Source: JANOYY01 sp031418035 (GTDB taxonomy: Bacteria > Actinomycetota > Acidimicrobiia > Acidimicrobiales > JANYDT01). Taken from it: 14,347 nucleotides of DNA. The notes under the pieces were generated by a model. It was not told the origin of the DNA. It saw only the letters and a list, made by a program, of their open reading frames with translations, and made no database searches. Every line of letters begins with the position of its first letter. Within the stretch, counting starts at the first letter, position 1. Shown here one piece after another: positions 1 to 8,200 of this stretch. The stretch spans positions 1 to 14,347 of the forward strand of contig JANOWU010000144.1 in assembly GCA_031418035.1 (NCBI GenBank), given 5' to 3'. The translations under genes were made by a program, and so were the position numbers.

Positions 1-609
1 AAGAACCTCACGACCGCTGAAGGCGGCATGTTGACCGGAACACCCGACTTCATCACCGAGGCCCGGCTGTGGAGCCTTCACGGCATGGGTCGCGACGCAT
101 GGAAGCGCTACGGGAAGGGCGGATCCTGGCACTACGAGGTAACCCGACCCGGCTACAAATACAACATGACCGATATCGCCGCTGCCGTCGGGCTCGTGCA
201 ACTCGAGAAACTCGACGGAATGGATGCCCGGCGTCAGGAAATCGCGGCAACCTACAACGACGCCTTCTCGCAATACCCGGAGTTACGCATTCCCGGCGTT
301 CGGTCCGACGTTCATCACGCCTGGCACCTCTACACGCTTCGATTGAACCTCGAGCTTCTTTCGATCGGTCGCAACGAGTTCATCGAGCAGTTGGGATCTC
401 TGAACATCGGTACGAGCGTTCACTTCATCCCGATCCATCATCACGAGTACTACGCAAAGAAGTACGCATACGATCAAGAGGCTCTTCCGATCGCGACGTC
501 GGCCTACCGTTCAGAGGTTTCGTTGCCGATCTACCCGAGCATGACCGACGGGGACATCTCCGACGTCATCTGCACCGTAGAAAAGATCGTTGTCTCCAAT
601 CGAATCTAG
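1..609 (+). CDS. DegT/DnrJ/EryC1/StrS-family aminosugar aminotransferase (C-terminal part, cut by window edge)
   Basis: This is the C-terminal 202 residues of a PLP-dependent sugar aminotransferase. The frame is open from base 1. The first codons read KNLTTAEGGM, the segment that follows the conserved Ser-Phe-x-x-x-K of the family, so the Lys encoded by bases 1-3 is probably the Schiff-base lysine. Further family features are the GYKYNMTDIAAAVGLVQLEK segment and a late HFIPIHHHEYY stretch with EVSLPIYPSMTD near the end, all typical of enzymes that transaminate nucleotide-linked 3- or 4-ketosugars, using glutamate in characterised members. About half of a usual 370-400 residue protein is outside the window. 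Its neighbours (glycosyltransferases, phosphoglycosyltransferase, flippase) fit aminosugar supply for a surface glycan. Its stop codon shares the CTAG at 606-609 with the stop of the convergent downstream gene. The exact sugar substrate cannot be read from this part. Confidence 0.93.
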   Translation, partial: KNLTTAEGGMLTGTPDFITEARLWSLHGMGRDAWKRYGKGGSWHYEVTRPGYKYNMTDIAAAVGLVQLEKLDGMDARRQEIAATYNDAFSQYPELRIPGVRSDVHHAWHLYTLRLNLELLSIGRNEFIEQLGSLNIGTSVHFIPIHHHEYYAKKYAYDQEALPIATSAYRSEVSLPIYPSMTDGDISDVICTVEKIVVSNRI

Positions 610-1274
610 TTCGACGGCGATTCAGGCTCTGGAGCGGGCCGAAAGGCTACGGAAGACGCGACGTGTACACCAACAACTACCGCAATCGACGTGAGTGCCC
701 CTCCGATGCAGTCGGTCACGAAATGACTCCCGGTCAGCGAAAGCAGCGTCGCATACAGTGCGACGACGATGGCTCCCACACCACTCTTGGCAAGAGCGAT
801 CTTGGTCGTGCGCGAGTGAAGCACCCAGGCGACGACGGTGCCGCTGAGGAGCGCAGTATGACCCGATGGGAATGTGTAAAACGACCCACCGGCGGCGTCT
901 TGAATGCTGCGTCCGAAGAGCGGCTTCAACAGGAGCGAAGCGATGATGCCGGAAGCGACTGCGGCAAAGTAGAGCGCTGCGGCGCGAGGACGACGCCGTG
1001 CCAACAACACGACACCGATAAGTACACACAAGGCGGCCAACACCGAAAAGTTCAGCGCTTCTTCGATTCGAAGAAGTCGCAGCCGTGGTTCGAAATCGAA
1101 CCAGATGCGATGCTTGAATCGGTACTGCACAACGCGAGAGTCGAACCACCAACGATGGCCATCGAGACTCTGCAGGTCCTTCGTGTCGGCCCGCACACTC
1201 CATCCAAGGATCGCCAGCAATACGGTGGACACGGTAACCAAAGCGATGGCGCGGCGCGACGGACGAGCTTTCAT
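606..1274 (-). CDS. PAP2-superfamily membrane phosphatase
   Basis: A 222-residue integral membrane protein of the type 2 phosphatidic acid phosphatase superfamily. Hydrophobic segments lie near residues 8-25, 74-93, 98-116, 141-152, 165-181 and 189-209. Motif 2 is clear (FPSGHT, H139), preceded by KPLFGRS (K117, R122), and a third motif GSHFVTD gives H184 and D188 with the expected spacing. The canonical RP of motif 1 and SR of motif 3 are replaced (IQ and LL), so this is a divergent subfamily. By family knowledge it would hydrolyse a lipid phosphate or pyrophosphate on the outer membrane leaflet, for example recycling polyprenyl pyrophosphate after glycan transfer; that role is inferred from context. 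It is the only minus-strand gene among the plus-strand genes here. Its start lies 35 bp from the divergent deacetylase gene at 1310, and its stop overlaps the aminotransferase by 4 bp. Confidence 0.85.
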   Translation of the reverse strand: MKARPSRRAIALVTVSTVLLAILGWSVRADTKDLQSLDGHRWWFDSRVVQYRFKHRIWFDFEPRLRLLRIEEALNFSVLAALCVLIGVVLLARRRPRAAALYFAAVASGIIASLLLKPLFGRSIQDAAGGSFYTFPSGHTALLSGTVVAWVLHSRTTKIALAKSGVGAIVVALYATLLSLTGSHFVTDCIGGALTSIAVVVGVHVASSVAFRPAPEPESPSN

Positions 1275-1309
1275 GCGAGCCTGCGACGGGCGAAAGGCGG
1301 AAACACTGT

Positions 1310-1969
1310 ATGAACGTTCTGGTTATCGGAGCGCATCCTGATGACGAATTGTTAGGGGTTGGAGGAACCGTCGCAAATCACGTTGATCGCGGACACAGCG
1401 TAACCCTTGCCGTGGTTTGCGAGGGTGTCAGCATGCGCTACGCCCCAGAACGTCATGCTGAGGTCCGAGCCCAGACCGCGCAGGCGGCAGCGGTCCTCGG
1501 TGTCACCGACGTCGAGATCGGCCAGCTTCCCGATCAGCGTCTTGACACGCTTCCGGTCAGTGAGGTGGCCGCGGCGGTCGAGGCGATCGTGCAGCGAGTG
1601 GGTCCGTCAATCGTGTACACACACTTTCCGGGAGACTTGAACCGTGATCATCGAATCGTGGCCGAGGCCACGATGATTGCGTGTCGCCCCTACGCCTCCG
1701 TAGTGCGGGAATTGCTGTTCTTCGAAACTCCGTCGAGCACGGAGTGGGGGGCCATCGGAGTGCCCCCCGCCTTCGCGCCCACGCTGTTCGTCGATGTAAC
1801 GGAGACCTTGGAACGCAAGATCGATGCCATGGCCTGCTACACCGAGGAGGTCCGGGACTACCCACACCCTCGTTCACTCGAGGCACTCCGTGTGCGGGCG
1901 CGAGCCTGGGGTTCTGTCGTTGGGTGCTACGCCGCTGAGGCCTTCGTTGCGGCGAGAATTCTGCGGTGA
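1310..1969 (+). CDS. PIG-L/LmbE-family zinc deacetylase
   Basis: A 219-residue protein with the family hallmark AHPDDE at residues 8-13 (zinc ligands H9 and D12, general base D11) and the second ligand motif in THFPGDLNRDHR (H105, H114). Family members are cytoplasmic metal-dependent hydrolases that remove N-acetyl groups from GlcNAc-containing substrates (mycothiol, GPI, teicoplanin and lincosamide-type pathways). In this polysaccharide locus it probably deacetylates a nucleotide- or lipid-linked N-acetylaminosugar, giving a free amine; that is inference. The ATG is preceded by an AAAGGCGG-like ribosome site about 9 bp upstream. The stop overlaps the next gene's GTG start (GTGA, 1966-1969), showing translational coupling. 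It opens the plus-strand run that ends near 5103. Length matches the family. Confidence 0.92.
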   Translation: MNVLVIGAHPDDELLGVGGTVANHVDRGHSVTLAVVCEGVSMRYAPERHAEVRAQTAQAAAVLGVTDVEIGQLPDQRLDTLPVSEVAAAVEAIVQRVGPSIVYTHFPGDLNRDHRIVAEATMIACRPYASVVRELLFFETPSSTEWGAIGVPPAFAPTLFVDVTETLERKIDAMACYTEEVRDYPHPRSLEALRVRARAWGSVVGCYAAEAFVAARILR

Positions 1970-2574
1970 AAGTCGCCGTTCGACGCGCCGTAGACGTGAC
2001 CGTAGCGGTTGTCGCCTTGGTGGTACTCAGCCCCGTCTTCGTGGTACTCGGCGCGGCGATTTTCCTCGGCTCTGGTCGCCCGATTTTCTATGGTGGCATT
2101 CGGGTGGGCCAGAACGAACGGCAGTTCCGCATGTGGAAATTCCGCACGATGGTCAAGAACGCAGACCGGTCGGGAAGTGTCTCGGGGCCCGATGACCAAC
2201 GCGTCACCCGGGTCGGACGCTTTCTTCGCCGCACGAAGCTCGACGAGATCCCGCAGTTTGTGAACTTGCTCGTCGGTGACCTCACGCTGGTGGGACCGCG
2301 TCCCGAGGTCCCCGAGATGATTGCGCGATACAACGAGTCTCAACGTAAAGTTCTGCAGTTCACTCCTGGAATTACGGCACCTGGAGAGATCTACTTCACA
2401 CGGGTTCAGGAGCCCTCGATTCCGGCCGATGTAGATCCCGAACAGTACTTTCTCGAAAAGCTTCTCGATCCCAAGATTGCTCTAGACAGTGAATACTTTT
2501 CAGCCCAAACGTGGCGATCTGATCTCGGGGTTCTCCGAGACACAGTGTCGTTGATGTTTGAGCGAATTTTCTAA
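1966..2574 (+). CDS. Polyprenyl-phosphate sugar phosphotransferase (PglC/WcaJ-type monotopic phosphoglycosyltransferase)
   Basis: A 202-residue member of the bacterial sugar transferase family (Pfam PF02397). It has one N-terminal hydrophobic segment (about residues 9-34), which in the PglC model forms a re-entrant membrane helix. This is followed by MWKFRTM (56-62), KLDEIPQFVNLL (91-102, with the catalytic D93-E94 dyad), LVGPRPE (108-114) and FTPGITAPGEI. The enzyme transfers a sugar-1-phosphate from a UDP-sugar to polyprenyl phosphate at the inner face of the membrane, the first committed step of the lipid-linked repeat unit. The protein has the minimal catalytic length and lacks the N-terminal four-helix and CoA-binding-like region of WcaJ. 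The start is GTG at 1966, overlapping the upstream stop by 4 bp; no other start fits the hydrophobic segment. It lies in the 1310-5103 operon. Confidence 0.93.
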   Translation: MKVAVRRAVDVTVAVVALVVLSPVFVVLGAAIFLGSGRPIFYGGIRVGQNERQFRMWKFRTMVKNADRSGSVSGPDDQRVTRVGRFLRRTKLDEIPQFVNLLVGDLTLVGPRPEVPEMIARYNESQRKVLQFTPGITAPGEIYFTRVQEPSIPADVDPEQYFLEKLLDPKIALDSEYFSAQTWRSDLGVLRDTVSLMFERIF

Positions 2575-2599
2575 CTCAGCCTCTCTCACCGCGGACGGA

Positions 2600-3787
2600 A
2601 TGCAGCTTCGAATGAATCCGGCCTCACCTCCACAAGACAAGCCAGCACCCAGCGAAATCCGCGTCGTCCAGGTCACCATCGGCCATCCGGTCGATGATGG
2701 ACGCGTGCGGGCCAAGCTTGCGCGTTCCTTCGTCCGAGGTGGTTTCGAATCGCATCTGATCTGTCCCGGGGGCGAGGATGGCCTCGCCGAAGACAACGTC
2801 CACATTCATTCGCACGAGGTTTCGGAATCTCGCATCGAGCGAGTCCGCCGTCAGCGCGGTCTTGCGCACCGGGCAGCGTCGTTGAAGCCCGACGTCGTGC
2901 ACGTCCACGAGCCGATCATGTTGGGTTCGTGTGTGAGGCACAAGGGTACGGCCCGCCTCGTGTGGGACGTCCACGAGGACTACGAAACTGAACTTGCGAC
3001 GCGGGCATGGATTCCGAAGCCGCTTCGCAAATGGGTGTGGCGCTTGTGGGATTACCGGGAACGTCAAATGCTCAAGCACGTGGATCTCGTGCTCGCTGCC
3101 ACACCGCCGGTCGCCCGACGCTACCTTCCTCTGCATCCAAATGTCGTGGTCGTCCCGAACCTCACGGAGATAGAGATCTTCGAAGGTGAGCACGACTGGA
3201 CGCATCCACACGCGGTGTTCGTCGGCTCGATCTTCGAGAGCCGCGGACTGCTCGAGGTGATCGAAGCACTCGGGCGTCTGGACAAGGAAGGCCTCACCAT
3301 ACCGTTGACGATTGCCGGTCCTATCGAGTCTCTCGCGTTCGAGAAACGGCTCCTTCACGCCATCGAAGCCCATGGCGTTGCCCACTCGGTGAAATACATT
3401 GGCCCGCTGCCCCGAGCACAGGCGCTCGAATTGTGTCGACAGGCGACGATCGGCGTCGTCGCCCACCGACCCGAGAGCCAGGGCGAGATCGCCTGGCCGG
3501 TGAAGATGTTCGAATACATGGCGAGTGGGCTGCCGCTCATCTACACGACGCTCGGTGCAATGGTGTACCTGGCCGATGGCCAAGAAATTGGCATCGCGGT
3601 CGAGCCGTTCGACATCGACGCCCTGGTCGAAGCGTTTCGGCGGCTCGCTACCGATCCTGAGCACGCCAAACACTGTGCCGCGATTGGTCGCAAACTCATC
3701 GAGAGTCGCTATCACTGGAACACCGTGGAACCGGTCTTGTTGGCGGCCTACCGCAAACTCTTCGCCGATGATGGTCTGCGAGCATGA
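2600..3787 (+). CDS. GT4-type (GT-B fold) glycosyltransferase
   Basis: A retaining-type GT-B glycosyltransferase of about 395 residues. The N-terminal domain has VVQVTIGHPVDDGRV and the acceptor-side motifs DVVHVHEP and VWDVHEDYE. The C-terminal nucleotide-sugar domain has FVGSIFESRGLLEVIEAL, YIGPLPRAQALELC and a GEIAWPVKMFEYMASGLPLI segment that occupies the position of the GT4 E-x7-E motif. It would add one sugar to the lipid-linked intermediate in the cytoplasm; donor and acceptor are not deducible. Three starts are in frame: TTG 2558 (17 bp inside the previous gene), ATG 2600 and ATG 2612. ATG 2600 was chosen because a GGACGGA-like site precedes it and the leader length then matches the paralogue at 13055-14212. 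The stop overlaps the next start as ATGA (3784-3787). Confidence 0.9.
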   Translation: MQLRMNPASPPQDKPAPSEIRVVQVTIGHPVDDGRVRAKLARSFVRGGFESHLICPGGEDGLAEDNVHIHSHEVSESRIERVRRQRGLAHRAASLKPDVVHVHEPIMLGSCVRHKGTARLVWDVHEDYETELATRAWIPKPLRKWVWRLWDYRERQMLKHVDLVLAATPPVARRYLPLHPNVVVVPNLTEIEIFEGEHDWTHPHAVFVGSIFESRGLLEVIEALGRLDKEGLTIPLTIAGPIESLAFEKRLLHAIEAHGVAHSVKYIGPLPRAQALELCRQATIGVVAHRPESQGEIAWPVKMFEYMASGLPLIYTTLGAMVYLADGQEIGIAVEPFDIDALVEAFRRLATDPEHAKHCAAIGRKLIESRYHWNTVEPVLLAAYRKLFADDGLRA

Positions 3788-5103
3788 GGATTCTCGTTGC
3801 CGCACCGGCGTTCCCGTCTGCGGCTCACCCCTTCGCGGGAATCTTCTCTGCTGCGATCGCTGCGACACTTCGCGATCTCGGCAACGACGTCGTGATGTTG
3901 GCGCCTCGACCCTTTGCGCCTCCGGGAATCACGCGCTTTCGACGATGGCGCCATTACGGCGGCATCGAGAAGTTGGGAACGTACGACGGGGTGGAGGTGC
4001 ATCGACCGAGCACGATCGTCATCCCAGGGTTCTGCCAGGCGTTCTGGGCTGACTGGGCCGCCTGGTTCGGCAGCAAACGGTACGTGGGGGCCCTTCACCG
4101 CAAGGCAGCCTTCGACACGATACTGGGGCTGGACTTGGGGGGAGCCGGCGGTCTGGCGTGGCGACTGGGCAAAACCCTCGGTATCCCGGCAGCCGGTTGG
4201 GCGTTCGGGAGCGAAGTCCGCGTTGACGCGTCGACCGATCACGGACGGTCGGTGAGCGCGGCGATCAATCAGCTCGACATCGTGTTCTACCAGAGCGCTG
4301 AACTGCGCGAGTGTGCGAGCGACCTCGTCGGCCGAGACCTCAGTGCAGATGCGGATGCGCAACGCCATCGTGTTCTGCCCCACGGGATCCGCCAGGATTC
4401 TGCGGCGAGCCCGACGGCGTCGACCTCGTCATCGTCGACCGCGACCTCGGCGCCGGAACCTTCGAATCCGTCTCCATCGCTTCGCGAATCATGGGGAGTG
4501 GCTCCGGATCAGCGAATCATCCTGTCGCTGGGTCGCCTGCTGCGAAGCAAAGGTGTATTCGAACTGCTCGACGCGTTCGAAGCGATTGCCTCCGAAAAGC
4601 CCGACGTGATGCTGGTGGTCATCGGCGGTCTTCCGCCGCGCGACGACACCGAGGAATTCCAACGGGCGATCGAGGCTCGGGGCCTTGGGAACCGAGTGCT
4701 CGTGAAACCTCCCATCGATCCGACGCTGGTACAGAGCGCCCTCCGCTCGGCCGACGTCTTCGCCTTCACCAGTTATCTGGAGGGAATGCCGAACGTTGTG
4801 CTCGAAGCCCTGTTCGCCGAGGTCCCGATTGTGGCGTTCGATATCCCTCCGCTTCGCGAAGCCGACCCCGATGCGTCTGCCCTGGCCCTGGTGGCCAAAG
4901 GCGATGCTCTTGCGCTGCGGGTCGAGATCTGCCGAGCAATGGACGACTCCAGTGAGCGTTCTCGCCGTACCCGGGCCGGAGCGCTCCTGGTGCGTGAGCG
5001 ATTCGACATGCAGAGAAATCTTCGATCGGCCCTGGACATCATCAGTGGCCGGCCGAAGCTTGCTCACCGAGCCTCGGGAGCTTCGCTTCCGGCTGGGCGA
5101 TAG
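3784..5103 (+). CDS. GT4-family (GT-B) glycosyltransferase with Ser/Thr-rich inter-domain linker
   Basis: A 439-residue glycosyltransferase starting with MRILVAAPAFPS and a glycine-rich loop (HPFAGIFSAAIAATL, 15-29) typical of the GT-B N-terminal domain. LPHGI (198-202) marks the end of that domain. The C-terminal domain has LSLGRLLRSKGVFELLDAF (247-265), a Rossmann strand VMLVVIGG (275-282), and the canonical E-x7-E motif EGMPNVVLEAL (E333, E341) that binds the donor sugar-nucleotide. Between the domains, residues 205-234 form a low-complexity Ser/Thr/Ala/Pro tract not usual in this family. By family it transfers a hexose or aminosugar onto the growing oligosaccharide; the donor is unknown. 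Translation is coupled to the upstream gene by ATGA. It is last in its operon and is followed by a hairpin with a T-tract. Confidence 0.93.
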   Translation: MRILVAAPAFPSAAHPFAGIFSAAIAATLRDLGNDVVMLAPRPFAPPGITRFRRWRHYGGIEKLGTYDGVEVHRPSTIVIPGFCQAFWADWAAWFGSKRYVGALHRKAAFDTILGLDLGGAGGLAWRLGKTLGIPAAGWAFGSEVRVDASTDHGRSVSAAINQLDIVFYQSAELRECASDLVGRDLSADADAQRHRVLPHGIRQDSAASPTASTSSSSTATSAPEPSNPSPSLRESWGVAPDQRIILSLGRLLRSKGVFELLDAFEAIASEKPDVMLVVIGGLPPRDDTEEFQRAIEARGLGNRVLVKPPIDPTLVQSALRSADVFAFTSYLEGMPNVVLEALFAEVPIVAFDIPPLREADPDASALALVAKGDALALRVEICRAMDDSSERSRRTRAGALLVRERFDMQRNLRSALDIISGRPKLAHRASGASLPAGR

Positions 5104-5138
5104 ATGTCTTCGGAGCCGCTCTGTCTGCGTCGGCTGAC

Positions 5139-5180
5139 GCCACGGAGCGTGTCAAACGAAACACCTGTGGCCGTTTTTTT
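5139..5180 (+). terminator. Probable rho-independent terminator after the first glycosyltransferase operon
   Basis: GCCAC at 5139-5143 pairs with GTGGC at 5167-5171. An inner GTGT/ACAC stem (5149-5152 with 5161-5164, by eye) closes an eight-base loop, and seven T residues follow at 5174-5180. The stem is imperfect, with small bulges. It sits 35 bp after the stop of the 3784-5103 gene and before the NRPS-like gene, so it would separate two plus-strand transcription units. An alternative hairpin pairs CCGTT at 5171-5175 with AACGG at 5185-5189. The remaining sequence to 5250 probably holds the promoter for the next gene, but I see no convincing -35/-10 pair. Confidence 0.5.
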
Positions 5181-5250
5181 CACGAACGGTAGGAATTAGT
5201 CTGCATACAGCCTTTGAGTCGCCGGTGCAAAGGCCAGTACAACGAGCAAT

Positions 5251-5257
5251 GAGGAAG
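5251..5257 (+). promoter_or_regulatory. Ribosome binding site fixing the GTG start of the NRPS-like gene
   Basis: GAGGAAG lies 4 bases before GTG 5262. An in-frame TGA at 5250-5252 overlaps this site, so the reading frame cannot extend further upstream. Together these decide the start and show that the shortened condensation domain is not an annotation artefact of a late start. Confidence 0.7.
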
Positions 5258-5261
5258 AAGT

Positions 5262-8200
5262 GTGAAGTACATGTTGGAACGACACGTGAACCGGTCGAAC
5301 GACGAGTGGATCTCGTTTCTCGACGGTGCTCCGATTGACATCGGGCTACCCACCTTCGCAACGGGTACCAACGTCTGTGTAGTCGAGCGGGCTATCGACC
5401 GAGCACCCGTCACGGCGCGCGCCGAGGATTGGCAGGTCACACCCGATGACGTACTTCTTGCCGGATGGACGACCCTTCTTCACCGATACACCGATCAAGG
5501 CGACCTCCTGGTCGGACGCGGATCGTCAGAGCCCGACTCGATTTTGCGCGTGCTGGTGTCTCCCGCCACAACCACCTACGACATTGCTCGCGAGGCCGCT
5601 CGTTTGCGCGTGCTTCAGGAGGGTCGCCGCCTTGACCTCTCCGAAATCCTTGCGGAGATCGGTGCAGAAGCTCCGGTCGATCGTCATCCGATATTCCAGG
5701 TTGGTTTCGCCAGTTCGCCAGCGCCTGGCGATGTTGGTGGTTGGCGGGCGAACTTCGTCCCCTGCGATCTCCTTCTTCATGCCTCGCACTCTGGCGACAG
5801 CATTCACCTCACGATCCGTGCCCGAGGGAGTGATTCGTCGAAAGCTTTCGCCGAACGTCTGGCGGATCATTTGGTGACCGTTCTTCGTGCGACCACCAAC
5901 GATGACGATCCGCGGACGGTTCCGATGCTGAGCGCTTCGGAGCTCGAGGAACTCGCCGGGTGGAATCGAACAGCTCAGGAGTTTCCGGAGGTCGATGTCG
6001 TCGGACTCTTCGCCGACGTCGTTCGTAACCATGGGAACGTATGCGCGCTTGAGTTTCATGATGAGCAGATCACTTACGCGGAACTCAACGATCGATCAAA
6101 CGCTCTGGCCGATGAGCTCCGCCATCTTGGGGTGAACGTCGACGTTCCAGTGGCGATCAGCGTCGAGCGGTCACCCGCCCTGATCGTTGCAGTCCTTGCC
6201 ACGCTCAAGGCATTTGGCACGTACGTACCGATCGATGTGAGTTATCCGGCCGATCGACGCCAGTACATGCTCGACGACGCGAAGCCCGCAGTGGTTCTGA
6301 CCGGCCCGGATCAGGCCGGCAACGTCGTAGTCACGAAGACCGATCACGACGCAAAGCCGCCACAGCGCCACGATCGCGAACGACTTGGCTATCTCATCTA
6401 CACCTCGGGTTCGACCGGCCAGCCCAAAGGTGTTGCGCTCCCCGAACGGGCGCTACGCAATCTGATTCATTGGCAACTCCACCGGCCTGGATTCGTCCAT
6501 GGTGCACGCACGCTGCAGTTCACCTCGTTGAGCTTCGACGTTTCCTTTCAGGAGATCATGTCGACGCTGTGCTCGGGCGGAACGTTGATTCTGGTCGACG
6601 ACGCGACCCGACGGAACCCGCTCGAGTTCCACCGAGTCGTCATCGATCGCAAAATCGAGCGCCTGTTCCTCCCGTTCGTTGCCCTTCGTGGACTGGCGAA
6701 TGCCGCGTGTTCGTCGAAGGAATTCCCCGTGCAGCTCACCGAGGTGTACACCGCTGGTGAGCAACTCGTGATCGACGAGACCATGCGTGAGTTTCTGAGG
6801 GGTCTGCCGAGTTGTCTCCTCGAAAATCAATACGGTCCGTCGGAATCACATGTCGTAAGTGCATATACGGTGAGCAGCCATCCAGCTGAGTGGGAAGCAC
6901 TTCAGCCGATCGGCGGTCCGATTGCGAACACGCAATTGTTCGTACTCGACGCGGCGCGCAGGCATCGACCCGTTGGCGTGTCGGGCGAGCTCTACATCGG
7001 CGGTGTTTGCCTCGCTGACGGGTACCTCGGACGCCCGGAGTTGACTGCTGAACGATTTGTCGACGTCGATCTCGGTGGGCCCTTTGGGACGTCGCGGTTG
7101 TATCGGACCGGGGATCTCGTGCACTGGCGCGCCGACGGGAACCTGGTGTTCCAGGGGCGAATCGACACCCAGGTCAAGTTCCGTGGTTTTCGAATTGAAC
7201 TCGGCGAGATAGGGGCGGTCCTTTCGGCACATCCGGATATCGAACAGGCCGTCGCGGTTGTTCGTGAAGGAGACGGCAGCGGGTCACGCCTCGTTGCGTT
7301 CTGTACGCCGAAGGGCGCAACCCCCGACGTCTCCCTCGAGTCGCTCCACACGTATGCCAAGAAACAACTACCTGTACATATGGTTCCGTCGCACTACAGC
7401 GTGGTAGAGAAGTTTCCCCTGACACCGTCGGGAAAGATCGATCTCGCAGGTCTTGAGACTCCGGAGTTCGATCGGTCGATTCTCGGGAACGCGTTTCGAG
7501 CGCCCGTCACCGCAACGGAACTCCAGCTTGCGTCGATTTGGGATTCGTTGCTTGGCATCAGCGCCGTCGGCGCAACGGATGACTTCTTTGCACTGGGCGG
7601 CGACTCGTTGATGGCCGTTGAAATGTTTGCGAAGATCCGCGAGACGTTCGGGCGCGATCTGCCGCTCGGCGCTCTTGCGCAGAGCCCGACGATCGAAGGA
7701 CTGGCCACGGCGATCGACAACGGAACGATCGAGTGGCCGATTTTGGTCCCCATTCGAAAGACCGGCACGAAGAATCCGTTCTTCTGTATTCATGGCGGGA
7801 CGGGGAACGTTGCGTCGTTCCCGAATCTTGCCCGCCAGCTTCCGCCGGAGTACCCCTTCTACGGGCTCCAGTGGGACGGACTCGACGGGTCGGGTGGTAC
7901 GGAAGGCATCGTCAACCTTGCAAAGCGCTACCTCGACGAGGTTCGCTCGGTACAGCCCGAGGGCCCGTATGTGCTCGCCGGCCAGTGTGTTGGAGGTTTG
8001 ATTGCGCAGGAGATGGCTCGTTTCCTGCTCCAACAAGGGGAGCAGGTTCCCCTGTTGATCATGTACGACTCGCCGAATCTCTCGGGGCCCCGTTACGTGC
8101 CTGAACCACTGAAGGAGCGCGCGCACATCAAGGCCTACCTCGTGAAACGTCGGGCGATGCAGGTCGTTGGTTCGTTGAAGAGCGGTGGCGTTTCTCCCAG

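Noticed and set aside
69..1313. Long plus-strand open frame (414 codons) across the aminotransferase and phosphatase genes
   Set aside because: Its product is Arg-rich without motifs, and it overlaps two genes with clear family motifs in other frames. Long shadow frames are expected at this GC content.
2624..3868. Long minus-strand open frame (414 codons) antisense to the GT4 gene
   Set aside because: It has no recognisable motif and lies wholly over the genuine glycosyltransferase, whose HVHEP and VHEDY motifs are on the plus strand.
5179..5210. Sigma-70-like promoter (TTCACG ... CATACA) before the NRPS-like gene
   Set aside because: Both hexamers match poorly and the 19-bp spacing is long; the T-tract is better explained by the terminator.
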